Below, one piece after another: positions 17,350 to 26,231 of a stretch of DNA of 64,000 nucleotides (its first letter is position 1; every line of letters begins with the position of its first letter). The stretch comes from Metaruminococcus_A sp964607135 (lineage in GTDB: Bacteria > Bacillota > Clostridia > Oscillospirales > Ruminococcaceae): positions 41,644 through 105,643 of the forward strand of contig CAZSIV010000003.1 of NCBI GenBank assembly GCA_964607135.1, given 5' to 3'. Made by a program: the position numbers and the translations under genes. The notes under the pieces were generated by a model that had not been told where the DNA came from, ran no database searches, and was given only the letters and a program-made list of their open reading frames with translations.

Positions 17350-18075
17350 TTATTCGACCAGCAAAACAGCTGTTATATTATCAGGACCGCCCGCATCGTT
17401 GGCAAGGCCGATCAAGCGTCCTGGAACTTCCTCCGGCGGATCCTGCAAAGCCGTTTTATAAATCACCGACGGGTCACAGTTGTTGGTGAGGCCGTCGGTA
17501 CAGATCAGCACTCTGTCACCCGGATTCAGAACAGTCTCGAGGTAATCGATGCAAACCTTACTGCCTACCCCGACTGCCCGTGTGATCAAATTTCGCTGAG
17601 GGTGGTTTTTGGCGTCTTCATCGGAGATTTTCCCCTGTTCTAGGAGCTCCTGAACCAAAGAATGATCCCTCGTCAGCTGAGTAAATTCATTTTTGCTGAC
17701 GACGTATGCCCGGCTGTCTCCAACATGCGCAACATGGAGGGTTCTTTTTTCCAGCAAAGCCGCAACCGCCGTCGTTCCCATTCCGTCATAGTCGGAATTG
17801 CCTTTTGCTGCGCTGTAAACCTCGCTGTTTGCCGCCGTCACCGCAGTAATCAGCAGGTTTCGAATCCTGTTCTGATCAATATCGTCACGGTAGCCGGATT
17901 CAATCCGGCTGCAAATCGTATCACACGCCAAACGGCTGGCCACATTGCCCGCCTTTTCTCCTCCCATACCGTCGCAGACGACAGCGTAAGAAGAGGCTTC
18001 TCCCAGCTCTCCAAAGCGGAAGACGTCCTGATTTGTCGGACGAATCCTGCCCGGATCCGTTCTCCCTACAATCAT
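17350..18075 (-). CDS. prpC: PP2C-type serine/threonine phosphatase (Stp/PrpC)
   Basis: Metal-dependent phosphatase that reverses PrkC phosphorylation. The 241-residue protein carries the PP2C motifs DGMGGEKAG, GDSRAYV, TDGLTNN and GGPDNITAV, supplying the metal-binding aspartates. The ATG at 18075 is preceded by AAGAGGTGAT and gives the typical N-terminus MIVGRTDPGRIRPTNQD. In-frame codons further upstream overlap rlmN. Seven nt separate it from rlmN, and prkC follows 22 nt downstream, all one operon. Confidence 0.95.
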   Translation of the reverse strand: MIVGRTDPGRIRPTNQDVFRFGELGEASSYAVVCDGMGGEKAGNVASRLACDTICSRIESGYRDDIDQNRIRNLLITAVTAANSEVYSAAKGNSDYDGMGTTAVAALLEKRTLHVAHVGDSRAYVVSKNEFTQLTRDHSLVQELLEQGKISDEDAKNHPQRNLITRAVGVGSKVCIDYLETVLNPGDRVLICTDGLTNNCDPSVIYKTALQDPPEEVPGRLIGLANDAGGPDNITAVLLVE

Positions 18076-18082
18076 GATAGGA

Positions 18083-19123
18083 TCACCTCTTAACATTCTG
18101 GCTGTTTCTCCGCAACTGACCGCAGGCCGCATGAATATCGGCCCCAAGCGTTCGCCGCACTGTTGTGTTGATTCCCATGGAAAGAAGCAGGTTCTGGAAC
18201 CGAAATACGTCTTCCCGCGCCGCCGCCTGATAGCCGGCCTCCTCCACCGGATTGACCGGGATCAGGTTCACATGGCAGAGCATTCCGCGAAGGCGGGAGG
18301 CGAGTTCCTCCGCATCCCTTTTGCTGTCGTTTACCCCGCGGATCAATGCATATTCAAACGAAATCCTGCGGTGAGTCTCCTCTGCATAAAAGCGGCAGGC
18401 TTTCAATAATTCATCCATCGAGTATCTGCGGCTGACCGGCATGGTCTTTGAGCGGACTGCATCGTTTGGCGCGTGGAGAGAGACAGACAAGGTCAGCCCC
18501 AAATGTTTCTCCGCTAAATCGTAGATGCGTTCCACTAAACCGCAGGTGGAAAGGGATAGATGCCGCAGGCTCAGGTTCATCCCGTTTTCATCTGAAACCA
18601 GCTCCAGGAACCGGAGGACGTTGTCGTAATTGTCCAGCGGCTCGCCGATTCCCATCATGACGACGCTGGATATTTTCCGGCCGCTGTCAAGAGCGGAACA
18701 GTAAATCTGATCCAGCATTTCGGACGGCGTCAGGTTCCTGACAAATCCTGCAATCGTCGAAGCGCAAAAGGTGCAGCCCATTTTACAGCCGACCTGAGAG
18801 GAGATACAGATGCTCGTCCCGTGGCGGTATTCCATCAGCACGCATTCCACAAATTCTCCATCCCGCAACTCATAAAGGTATTTTACCGTATTATCTATCT
18901 GAGAGACAAGCTTTTTTATAATTTTTAGTGAATCTATGTAAAACATACTCTCTAAACGCTGTTGAAACTTAGCGGAAATGTTGGTCATTTCAGAGAAAGA
19001 AAAAGCATGTTTCCGATGGAGCCATTCATAAATCTGTTTTGCACGGAATTTCGGCTCACCCAGCTCGACAATGTGCTGAGTCAATTCCTTTAACGTGAGC
19101 GACTTGATATCGATCTTTTCCAA
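18083..19123 (-). CDS. rlmN: Dual-specificity rRNA/tRNA methyltransferase RlmN
   Basis: Radical SAM enzyme that methylates C2 of A2503 in 23S rRNA and A37 of some tRNAs. The cluster motif is CKMGCTFC. A cysteine in HAACGQL near the C-terminus is the methyl-carrying candidate. 346 residues. Start: TTG at 19123, one base after the rsmB stop, with GAGTGG 5-6 nt upstream. This gives the usual N-terminus MEKIDIKSLTLKEL. An in-frame ATG at 19249 would lie 125 nt inside rsmB. Confidence 0.94.
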   Translation of the reverse strand: MEKIDIKSLTLKELTQHIVELGEPKFRAKQIYEWLHRKHAFSFSEMTNISAKFQQRLESMFYIDSLKIIKKLVSQIDNTVKYLYELRDGEFVECVLMEYRHGTSICISSQVGCKMGCTFCASTIAGFVRNLTPSEMLDQIYCSALDSGRKISSVVMMGIGEPLDNYDNVLRFLELVSDENGMNLSLRHLSLSTCGLVERIYDLAEKHLGLTLSVSLHAPNDAVRSKTMPVSRRYSMDELLKACRFYAEETHRRISFEYALIRGVNDSKRDAEELASRLRGMLCHVNLIPVNPVEEAGYQAAAREDVFRFQNLLLSMGINTTVRRTLGADIHAACGQLRRNSQNVKR

Positions 19124-19124
19124 A

Positions 19125-20444
19125 TCACCACTCCACTCGTTTAAACGATGCGAGATAAAACCCGTCCGGCCTTTTTGCGCCCGGAAAAAAGGTTGCCTGA
19201 AAACCGTCCATTTTTGAAAAAGGAAGTTCTGGCAGCGGATCCGGTACAAAGGCAGGATGTCTCTTCAAAAAGGCCTCCGCCACCTGTTCATTCTCCAGCT
19301 TTGACAAAGAACAGGTGGAATAGACAAGCGTTCCGCCGAGCGAAACGTAATTGGCGGCATTTTGAAGGATTTTAAGCTGAACCGCCGGTAAATTTTCAAG
19401 GGATTCTTTTGGCTTGTATTTGATTTCGGGTTTGCGGCGGATTACACCCAAGCCGGCGCAGGGCACATCGCAGAAAACGCAGTCCGCTTTCCCGAGCTCC
19501 GGAGCAAACATCGACGCATCCGCCGCCGAAGCGGAAATATTTTGTATCCCCAGCCGTTTCGCCCCGCTTTCAATCAGACGGACACGCTTGGGATGCAGGT
19601 CGAATGAGAAGACCATCCCGCCCAGAGGAGCCAATTCCTGCGCAATGGTAAAGCTTTTCCCACCCGGCGCCGCACAAAGATCGAACAACCTTTCGGGCTT
19701 TTTTGCAGCGGCGGCGAGGGCACACAGCTGAGAAGCAATGTCCTGCACATGAAAGAGCCCCTCTGCAAACGCCCTGCTTCCAACCGGATTCCCCTTCACC
19801 ACATGGAGGCAGTGCTTTAATTCCGGCGTTTTTTCAGTTTCAACCCCCTCTTCCCGGAGAAAGGCAATCAAATCCTCGTCGGACACTTTCAAAGGGTTGA
19901 CCCGGAGCGTGACCGGCGGAGGGGCCAGGGAATCCTCCAGAATTACTTCCATCCGCCCAGTGCCGTAATCCCTTTCGTACTGTTCAATCAGCCAGGCGGG
20001 ACAGGAATAACGGACGCTGAGGCGCTGTAAGGGCTCGTCCGGTTCGGGATAGGTTCTGCCGTCCCGGATAAACTGGCGGAGGAGCGCGTTGACGAACCCC
20101 TTCGCTCCCGGTTTGACCGTTGCCGCCAGCTTCACGCTTTCGTTGACAGCGGCGGATTCCGGCGTATCCAGAAAGAGGAGCTGGTAAAGCCCCATCCACA
20201 AAATGATCCGGATTTTCAAATCCAGCCGCTCCAGCGGCTGTTTAGAATAGCAGGACAGGATATAATCGAGAGTCAGCTTCCGTTCGACTACCCCGTAAAA
20301 AAGACGGGAGGCAAACCCCTTGTCCCTGTCGGAAAGACCACTTTTTTGAAGGGCACCATCCAGGACGAGGTTTGAATAGCTGCAGTCTTTTTCCAGCCGG
20401 AGAAGCGAATCCAAAACAACAGACCTAGCGTTTTTCAGGGCCAT
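19125..20444 (-). CDS. rsmB: 16S rRNA m5C967 methyltransferase RsmB
   Basis: SAM-dependent cytosine-5 methyltransferase acting on 16S rRNA. The N-terminal NusB-like RNA-binding domain covers about residues 1-140. The C-terminal Rossmann domain has LCAAPGGKS (SAM loop), CDVPCAGLG and YSTCSLSKLENE with the catalytic Cys pair. I chose the ATG at 20444 because it directly follows GGTGAT, the tail of an ideal anti-16S sequence. An ATG at 20468 is possible and would add 8 residues. 439 residues. Confidence 0.92.
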   Translation of the reverse strand: MALKNARSVVLDSLLRLEKDCSYSNLVLDGALQKSGLSDRDKGFASRLFYGVVERKLTLDYILSCYSKQPLERLDLKIRIILWMGLYQLLFLDTPESAAVNESVKLAATVKPGAKGFVNALLRQFIRDGRTYPEPDEPLQRLSVRYSCPAWLIEQYERDYGTGRMEVILEDSLAPPPVTLRVNPLKVSDEDLIAFLREEGVETEKTPELKHCLHVVKGNPVGSRAFAEGLFHVQDIASQLCALAAAAKKPERLFDLCAAPGGKSFTIAQELAPLGGMVFSFDLHPKRVRLIESGAKRLGIQNISASAADASMFAPELGKADCVFCDVPCAGLGVIRRKPEIKYKPKESLENLPAVQLKILQNAANYVSLGGTLVYSTCSLSKLENEQVAEAFLKRHPAFVPDPLPELPFSKMDGFQATFFPGAKRPDGFYLASFKRVEW

Positions 20445-20515
20445 ATCACCACGCGGTACAAGGCGCATTCAATCGCTAACGCCCTTGTGCCACCTTCCTT
20501 TCAATCTATTTTGCA

Positions 20516-21205
20516 CTACCTTCTTCTGTTGGAAAGGGCGATCAGCCGAATCAGGTTCGCGATTGCGACCAGCAACGCCGCCACATAGGTCAGCGCCGCA
20601 GCTCTCAAAACCTTTTTGGCGCCCGCCAGCTCCCCTCCTTCGAGAATCCGCTGGGCCTCCAGCGTTTTGACTGCCCGGCGGCTCGCGTTGAACTCGACCG
20701 GCAGGGTAATCAGCTGGAAGAGGACGACCGCACAGAAGAGAAGGATCCCGATCGTCGTCAGAAGGCTCCAGGACATGATGATCCCGAAAATGGCAAGCGG
20801 GATCGCCAGGCTCGAACCGATCTGAGTCACCGGAATGACCGCTTGGCGGATCTTGATTGGAAAATACCCGGTCGCGTGCTGAACGGCATGTCCTACTTCA
20901 TGCGCCGCTACACCGATCGCCCCGACCGAACTGCTCCCATAGGTGGAGTCGGACAGCCGGACGACATTGGAACGCGGGTCGTAGTGATCGGACAGGCTGC
21001 CCGAAACCCGCTCGATCCGGACATTGTAAAGACCGTTGTCGTCCAGAATTTTCCGCGCTACTTCATCAGCCGTATAGCCTTTGCTGCTGCGGACGGCGTT
21101 GTATTTTTTAAAGGTGGCGGAGACGTTGATCTGGGCCAGTAAAGCGATCAAGACCGCCGGGATCACCAAAAAAAGATAATAGGTGTCGAAATAAAAATAT
21201 GGCAA
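20516..21205 (-). CDS. YugP-type membrane zinc metalloprotease
   Basis: Predicted integral membrane metallopeptidase of 229 residues. Four hydrophobic segments are visible: about residues 7-25, 120-140, 145-170 and 200-225. The zinc motif HEVGH lies in AAHEVGHAVQ near residue 104. The family (YugP-like) is conserved in Firmicutes, but the substrate is unknown. Start: TTG at 21205, with AAAGGGGAG 8 nt upstream overlapping the fmt stop. A longer frame to 21340 would sit within fmt. Position between fmt and rsmB suggests co-expression with translation genes. Confidence 0.85.
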   Translation of the reverse strand: MPYFYFDTYYLFLVIPAVLIALLAQINVSATFKKYNAVRSSKGYTADEVARKILDDNGLYNVRIERVSGSLSDHYDPRSNVVRLSDSTYGSSSVGAIGVAAHEVGHAVQHATGYFPIKIRQAVIPVTQIGSSLAIPLAIFGIIMSWSLLTTIGILLFCAVVLFQLITLPVEFNASRRAVKTLEAQRILEGGELAGAKKVLRAAALTYVAALLVAIANLIRLIALSNRRR

Positions 21206-21209
21206 GTTT

Positions 21210-22136
21210 TTACTCCCCTTTGCCGATAAAATCGCCGGCTGCCAGCCTGCGCCCCCGCAAAAAGTCGCCGCCAGACATCCGTTTGGAGCCCTCATACTGA
21301 ACTTCGACCAGCTCGAGCGAACCGGAACCGCAGCCGACAATCATCCGCTTCGAGTCGAGAATCTCCCCCGGCCTTCCGGCGAGGTTGCTGCGGACGGAGC
21401 GGTAAACCTTCAGGCGTTTCCCCTGAAATTCCGTATAGGCACAGGGCCATTCGGACAAGCCGCAGACCAGATGATGCAATTCCTCCGACGGCTTGGTGAA
21501 ATCAAGCGCCCCCATCTCTTTTGTCAGCATCGGCGCACGGGTTGCAAGCTGGTCATCCTGCGGTTCAGGTCGAAGTTCCCCCGCCTTGAGCTCTGAGACC
21601 GTTTTCAAAAGCAGTTCCGCTCCCAGATGGGAAAGGCGTTCGTAAAGCTCGCTTGAGGTCTCGTTCTTCCCCACCGGCGTTTCCGCCTTTAAAAGCATAT
21701 CCCCCGTGTCGAGCCCCTCGGCCATAAACATCGTCGTCACGCCGCCGACCGGATCACCGTTGAGCACCGTCCACTGGATCGGCGCCGCACCGCGGTACTT
21801 CGGAAGAAGCGAGCCATGGACGTTGATGCAGCCGTACCGGGGCAGCTCCAGCACCGCTTTGGGCAGGAGCTTTCCGTAAGCGACAACGACGATCAGCTCG
21901 GGCTCGAGCGCTTTGAGCTGTTCAAAAGCTTCATCGCTCCGCAGGGTTCCGGGCTGATAAACGGGGATTCCCCTCTTTTCAGCCGCCACTTTCACCGGAG
22001 GCGGCTGGAGGCGATGCCCCCTCCCTTTCGGTTTATCCGGCTGGGTAAAGACCGCTGCGACCGTCTCGCCGGAATCCAAAAGAGCGCCGAGGGACGGGAC
22101 GGCGAAATCCGGCGTCCCCATAAAAACAATCCTCAT
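21210..22136 (-). CDS. fmt: Methionyl-tRNA formyltransferase
   Basis: Formylates Met-tRNAfMet for initiation. The 308-residue protein has the N-terminal formyltransferase fold with INVHGSLLPKYRGAAPI (catalytic Asn and His, SLLP loop) and AEGLDTGDML, and a C-terminal OB domain contacting tRNA. Start ATG is 7 nt after GGAGG. It lies 23 nt downstream of def, the functional partner that removes the formyl group. Confidence 0.96.
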   Translation of the reverse strand: MRIVFMGTPDFAVPSLGALLDSGETVAAVFTQPDKPKGRGHRLQPPPVKVAAEKRGIPVYQPGTLRSDEAFEQLKALEPELIVVVAYGKLLPKAVLELPRYGCINVHGSLLPKYRGAAPIQWTVLNGDPVGGVTTMFMAEGLDTGDMLLKAETPVGKNETSSELYERLSHLGAELLLKTVSELKAGELRPEPQDDQLATRAPMLTKEMGALDFTKPSEELHHLVCGLSEWPCAYTEFQGKRLKVYRSVRSNLAGRPGEILDSKRMIVGCGSGSLELVEVQYEGSKRMSGGDFLRGRRLAAGDFIGKGE

Positions 22137-22159
22137 CCATGATCCTCCTGTCTTTCCGG

Positions 22160-22618
22160 CTATTCTTTCTCTTCCACGATTTTTTCGGCGATATCCAGAA
22201 ACAAAATTCCCTCGAGATGGTCCAGCTCATGGCAGAACGCGCGGGCCAGCAAATCCTCACCCTCCCTGGTAAAGGTCTTTCCATGGCGGTCCTGCGCTTT
22301 GACCGTCACCTTTTTCGGGCGCTTGGTCAAGCCGTATTCACCGGGGCAGGACAGGCAGCCTTCATATTCCTCCTGATGTCCGCTGCTCGAAACGATCGCC
22401 GGGTTTACAAGCTCAATCAGCCCATCCCCGGCATCGATCACCACGACCCGGCGCAGAATCCCAACCTGCGGCGCCGCAAGCCCCACCCCGTCGTTTTGAT
22501 ACATCGTTTCCGCCATGTCATCCAAGAGCTCCCAAAGCCGCTCGTCGAATTTCTCCACCGGACGGCATTTCTTTTTCAGGATTTCATCCTCTTTTGTCAC
22601 AATGTTTCGGATGGCCAT
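22160..22618 (-). CDS. def: Peptide deformylase
   Basis: Iron/zinc hydrolase that removes the N-formyl group from nascent proteins. All three motifs are present: GVGLAAPQVG (motif 1), EGCLSCPG with the metal Cys (motif 2; CLS) and HELDH (motif 3). 152 residues, type 1-like length. Start ATG follows GGAGAG. Lies between priA and fmt as in B. subtilis. Confidence 0.96.
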   Translation of the reverse strand: MAIRNIVTKEDEILKKKCRPVEKFDERLWELLDDMAETMYQNDGVGLAAPQVGILRRVVVIDAGDGLIELVNPAIVSSSGHQEEYEGCLSCPGEYGLTKRPKKVTVKAQDRHGKTFTREGEDLLARAFCHELDHLEGILFLDIAEKIVEEKE

Positions 22619-22639
22619 TTGATTTTCTCTCCATTTCTA

Positions 22640-25099
22640 TCAATTAATTTCCCCATTTATGTCGGCAAAAACCGTCACTTTAGAAAAAGCGGGGCGCTCT
22701 GCCGTTTTTTCCAGCAGGGAGTGCATCATCGTTTTAAACGCCCGGTTCGCCCTGCACTTGATAACGATCCGATAGCGGTATTTGTTGTTGAGCTTGAGGA
22801 TATTGGCCTCCACCGGGCCGAGAACCCGCATGGGAACCGCCTTTCCCACATTCTTGGAAAAATCTTTGAGCATTTCCAAAAATTCCATCGCGGCATTTTT
22901 GACGTCCTTTTCCAAAAGGGCCGCAAACCCTACCACACAGATATCGCAGAAAGGCGGATAGAGCAGCGCCTTCCGCGCCTCGATCTCATCGTTGTAAAAA
23001 GACTCGTAATTTTGGTGGGCGGCAAAATTGAGAACCGGATTTTCCGGCGTATAGGTTTGAATGTACGCCCTTCCGGCCTTCTGCCCCCGCCCGCTCCGGC
23101 CGACGACCTGCGTGACAAGCGAAAAGGTTCGCTCGTTGCTCCGGAAATCAGTCGAATAAAGGAGTTTATCCACCGAAAGCACCCCAACCAGGGTGACGTT
23201 GGGAAAGTCGAGCCCTTTTGCAATCATCTGGGTGCCGAGCATGATATCGTATTCCCCCGCCCCGAACCGCTCAAAAGCCTGCTCATAAGCAAAGCGTGAA
23301 AAGGTGGTGTCGGTGTCCATCCGCAGGATGCGCGCGTCGGGGAACAGCTTTGCCACCTCGTCCTCCAGCTTCTGGGTGCCGAGGCCGGTCAGCTTGATGT
23401 GATGCCCACCGCAGCTTTGGCAGACAAAATCCTGTTTGTGAGAATAGCCGCAGTAATGACACATCATCCGGCCGTTTGCCTTGTGGTAGGTCAGCGCAAC
23501 GCTGCAATGCGGGCATAAATCCACCTCCCCGCACTCCATACAAGCAGCGATCGTATGATACCCGCGGCGGTTTAAAAGCAGGATCGACTGCTCTTTATGC
23601 TGTAAATTATAGTAAAGCTCGTCGATTAAGACGTCGCTGAGAATCTCGGATTGATCCGGACGGAGATGCCCCTTCAGATCGACCAGATAGACGTCCGGCA
23701 GAAGGGCATCGGAATAACGGTTTTTCAGCTCGAACAGATGGTACTTTCCCTGCTTTGCACGGTAATAGCTGTCGATCGACGGCGTCGCCGAGGCGAGCAG
23801 CAGCAGGGCGTTATGCCGGGCGCAGCGGAGCTTTGCAATCTCCCTTGCGTGGTAGCGCGGCGAGGATTCCGACTTGTAAGAATACTCCCCCTCCTCGTCC
23901 ATCACGATCAACCCGATCTGGTCGCACGGCGCAAAAACAGCGCTCCGGGTACCGACTACGATCCGGGCGGCGCCGCTTTTGATCCTCCGGTATTCGTCCA
24001 CCCGCTCACCCAGTGAGAGCCCGCTGTGGACAACGGCCACCTGGTCCCCGAACATCGAGATAAACTGGGAGACCATCTGGGGTGTCAAAGAAATTTCAGG
24101 CACCATCATGATGACCTGCTTCCCCTCCGCCACCACCAAATCGATCAGTTTGAGAAAAACCTGCGTCTTCCCGCTCCCGGTAATCCCGTTGAGCAAGGCG
24201 GCGGAAGGCCCTTCCTGCCGGTAAAGCTCATACAGCCCGGAAAAGGCCTTCAGCTGCTCCGGCGTCAGCTTGATGGACGCCGCGTTTCGGGACGGACCGG
24301 CGGTGACCTTCGGGCGGCGGTACACCTGTCTGTCATAATATTCAACCGCCCCTTTTTTTGACAGCGTTTTCAGCACCGCTTCGGTTACGCCGCAAAGGTA
24401 ACAGCACTCCTTGACTGAAGCGACCTGGGTCTCTGTCAAAAGGTCAACCACTGTCTGCTGGCGGGGCGACAGCTTGAGCTCCTGCGCATCACTGCGCTCT
24501 GTTAAACGGATCATCCTGATCGTCTCGTCCCCGACCCGGCGCCTTGTCCGCTCTTCCGGTACGACGACGCCCTTTTCGATCAGTGCCTGGAGGATTGAGG
24601 ATTTCTCCCCCCCCAGGGACGTTTTGATAAACTGCTCCAGCTCCCCTTTATTCCGCGCCGTCTTTAAAAAAGCGATTACATGCTGTTCCGATAGAGTAAA
24701 GCGATCAAGCTCAATTTCGTCGATCCTTTTGGCGAGATGGAAAGAGGAGACAACGTCGACATTCAGACCGGCCGGGAGAAGAACCCGCACCGCATCGTAA
24801 TAGGTGCAGAAGGTGTTCTGTTTGAGGAATTCGATCAGCTCAAACCCTTCCTCCCCGATCAAAGGCTCTTCATCCAAAAGGGAAAAGACCGCCTTGCAGT
24901 TTCGTCCGTATTCCGAGCTGTCCGTCAAAGAAAAGACAAGGGCCTGCATCTTCTGGTTGGAGCGGCCAAAGGGGACCAGCACACGGCATCCCGGCTTTAT
25001 CCGCTCTGCCAGATCCTCCGGGACGAGATAGTCGAAAAGCTTGTCAAACCGAAGGGCGGATTTTTCTACCGCCACCCGGGCGACAACCTGTTTTCCCAT
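22640..25099 (-). CDS. priA: Primosomal protein N' (replication restart helicase PriA)
   Basis: 3'-5' helicase that reloads the replisome at stalled forks. The 819-residue protein has an N-terminal DNA-binding region, helicase motif I GITGSGKTQ, a Walker B box reading DEEG instead of the usual DEEH, the two-zinc cysteine array (CMECG, CPHC, CHYCG, CQSCG) between the RecA lobes, LGTQMIAKGLDFPNVTLVGV and QVVGRSGRG. The start ATG follows AAGGGGGAT. In B. subtilis coaBC precedes priA; here rpoZ does. Confidence 0.95.
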   Translation of the reverse strand: MGKQVVARVAVEKSALRFDKLFDYLVPEDLAERIKPGCRVLVPFGRSNQKMQALVFSLTDSSEYGRNCKAVFSLLDEEPLIGEEGFELIEFLKQNTFCTYYDAVRVLLPAGLNVDVVSSFHLAKRIDEIELDRFTLSEQHVIAFLKTARNKGELEQFIKTSLGGEKSSILQALIEKGVVVPEERTRRRVGDETIRMIRLTERSDAQELKLSPRQQTVVDLLTETQVASVKECCYLCGVTEAVLKTLSKKGAVEYYDRQVYRRPKVTAGPSRNAASIKLTPEQLKAFSGLYELYRQEGPSAALLNGITGSGKTQVFLKLIDLVVAEGKQVIMMVPEISLTPQMVSQFISMFGDQVAVVHSGLSLGERVDEYRRIKSGAARIVVGTRSAVFAPCDQIGLIVMDEEGEYSYKSESSPRYHAREIAKLRCARHNALLLLASATPSIDSYYRAKQGKYHLFELKNRYSDALLPDVYLVDLKGHLRPDQSEILSDVLIDELYYNLQHKEQSILLLNRRGYHTIAACMECGEVDLCPHCSVALTYHKANGRMMCHYCGYSHKQDFVCQSCGGHHIKLTGLGTQKLEDEVAKLFPDARILRMDTDTTFSRFAYEQAFERFGAGEYDIMLGTQMIAKGLDFPNVTLVGVLSVDKLLYSTDFRSNERTFSLVTQVVGRSGRGQKAGRAYIQTYTPENPVLNFAAHQNYESFYNDEIEARKALLYPPFCDICVVGFAALLEKDVKNAAMEFLEMLKDFSKNVGKAVPMRVLGPVEANILKLNNKYRYRIVIKCRANRAFKTMMHSLLEKTAERPAFSKVTVFADINGEIN

Positions 25100-25135
25100 T
25101 GCACATCCCCCTTGTCACAGGCTTTGTGGCAAAAC

Positions 25136-25354
25136 TCATTCACTTTCTTTCGAAGTTTCGGCTTCGACGATCTTAAAACGCCCCTGTGAAAATTCCTCTA
25201 CAGCAAGCTGAACCGGCTTTTCTGAGAGCATCTCGCCCTGTTCTTCTGCGTTCTCCGCGATCTGGCGGGCGCGTTTGGCCACGCCGACCACCAGGGAATA
25301 ATAGCTTTCATTGTCCTTTAACATCTCAGTTGCAGATGGTCTATGCATATTCAT
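25136..25354 (-). CDS. rpoZ: RNA polymerase omega subunit
   Basis: 72-residue omega subunit that helps assemble the beta-prime subunit. N-terminal MHRPSATEML, YSLVVGVAKRARQI and KPVQLAVEEF match the family pattern, followed by an acidic tail. Two starts are possible: ATG at 25354 (GAGG 4-5 nt upstream) or ATG two codons later (GAGG 10 nt upstream). It directly follows gmk, an order conserved in Firmicutes. Confidence 0.9.
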   Translation of the reverse strand: MNMHRPSATEMLKDNESYYSLVVGVAKRARQIAENAEEQGEMLSEKPVQLAVEEFSQGRFKIVEAETSKESE

Positions 25355-25366
25355 TACACCTCATTA

Positions 25367-25957
25367 TTAAAATTGATCGATACGGGCTGTGCGGCATTTT
25401 TCCGCTTCCAGGATTGCCTTTAAGCGCCCCGCCGCCTCTTCCACTACATCATTTACCACGATGTAGTCGTACTGAGGGGCCAGTTTCATTTCTTTTTCGG
25501 CTGTCTTCATCCGGTCGTTTATCGTTTCCTCATTTTCCGTCTGTCTGCCGCAAAGACGGCTGCGAAGCTCCTCCATACTCGGCGGCATAATAAAAACAGA
25601 GACGGCATCCGGGCGCTTCTCCTTGACCTGCATTGCGCCCTGCACCTCGATCTCCAGAATCACGTCATGTCCGGCGGCGCATTGGTCTTCCACCGCCTGG
25701 CTGGGAGTACCGTAATAATTGCCGACGTAATTTGCATACTCCAGCATCCCGCCGGTTCGGATCTTCTCCTCAAACTGCTCCTTCGATAAAAAGTAATACT
25801 CGACCCCATCGGTTTCCCCAGGACGAGGTGGCCTGGTCGTAGCCGAAACGGAGTAAAAGACGTTGGGGTCTTCCTTTAACAGATGCCCCAGAACCGTTCC
25901 CTTCCCGCAGCCGGACGGCCCGGACACGATCACCAAAAGGCCGCGCCTACTCATCAT
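25367..25957 (-). CDS. gmk: Guanylate kinase
   Basis: Converts GMP to GDP. P-loop GPSGCGKGTV near residue 14, GMP-binding segments TTRPPRPGE and EYYFLSKEQFEE, and the lid region around RLCGRQTENEE are present. 196 residues. The start ATG at 25957 lies 6 nt after GGAGG and overlaps the end of remA by 11 nt; a second ATG follows immediately. A longer frame to 26053 overlaps remA extensively and is rejected. Confidence 0.95.
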   Translation of the reverse strand: MMSRRGLLVIVSGPSGCGKGTVLGHLLKEDPNVFYSVSATTRPPRPGETDGVEYYFLSKEQFEEKIRTGGMLEYANYVGNYYGTPSQAVEDQCAAGHDVILEIEVQGAMQVKEKRPDAVSVFIMPPSMEELRSRLCGRQTENEETINDRMKTAEKEMKLAPQYDYIVVNDVVEEAAGRLKAILEAEKCRTARIDQF

Positions 25958-26213
25958 CCTCTTCCTCCTCGCCGTCGTCCTGATAAGAGAGCCGGTTCGC
26001 CACCGTTTCAGGCTGGACGGCGGACAATACGACGTGATCGCTGTCCATGACAATCACCGCGCGGGTGCGGCGGCCGTAGGTGGCATCGATGAGAACCCCC
26101 TTGTCGCGCGCTTCCTGTATAATCCGCTTGATCGGGGCCGATTCCGGGCTGACAATCGCGATCAGCCGGTTTGCCGAGACCATATTGCCGAATCCGATAT
26201 TGATCAGTTTCAT
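25947..26213 (-). CDS. remA: RemA-like regulatory protein (DUF370)
   Basis: 88-residue DUF370 protein, MKLINIGFGNMVSANRLIAI at the N-terminus, with GRRTRAVIVMDSDHVVLSA in the middle and an acidic Glu/Asp tail. In B. subtilis RemA (YlzA) is a DNA-binding activator of biofilm matrix and osmoprotection genes and also lies between yicC/yloC and gmk. In Clostridia its targets are unknown. RBS AGAGGAAAA. Confidence 0.9.
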   Translation of the reverse strand: MKLINIGFGNMVSANRLIAIVSPESAPIKRIIQEARDKGVLIDATYGRRTRAVIVMDSDHVVLSAVQPETVANRLSYQDDGEEEEDDE

Positions 26214-26231
26214 TTTTCCTCTCCCTCGATT

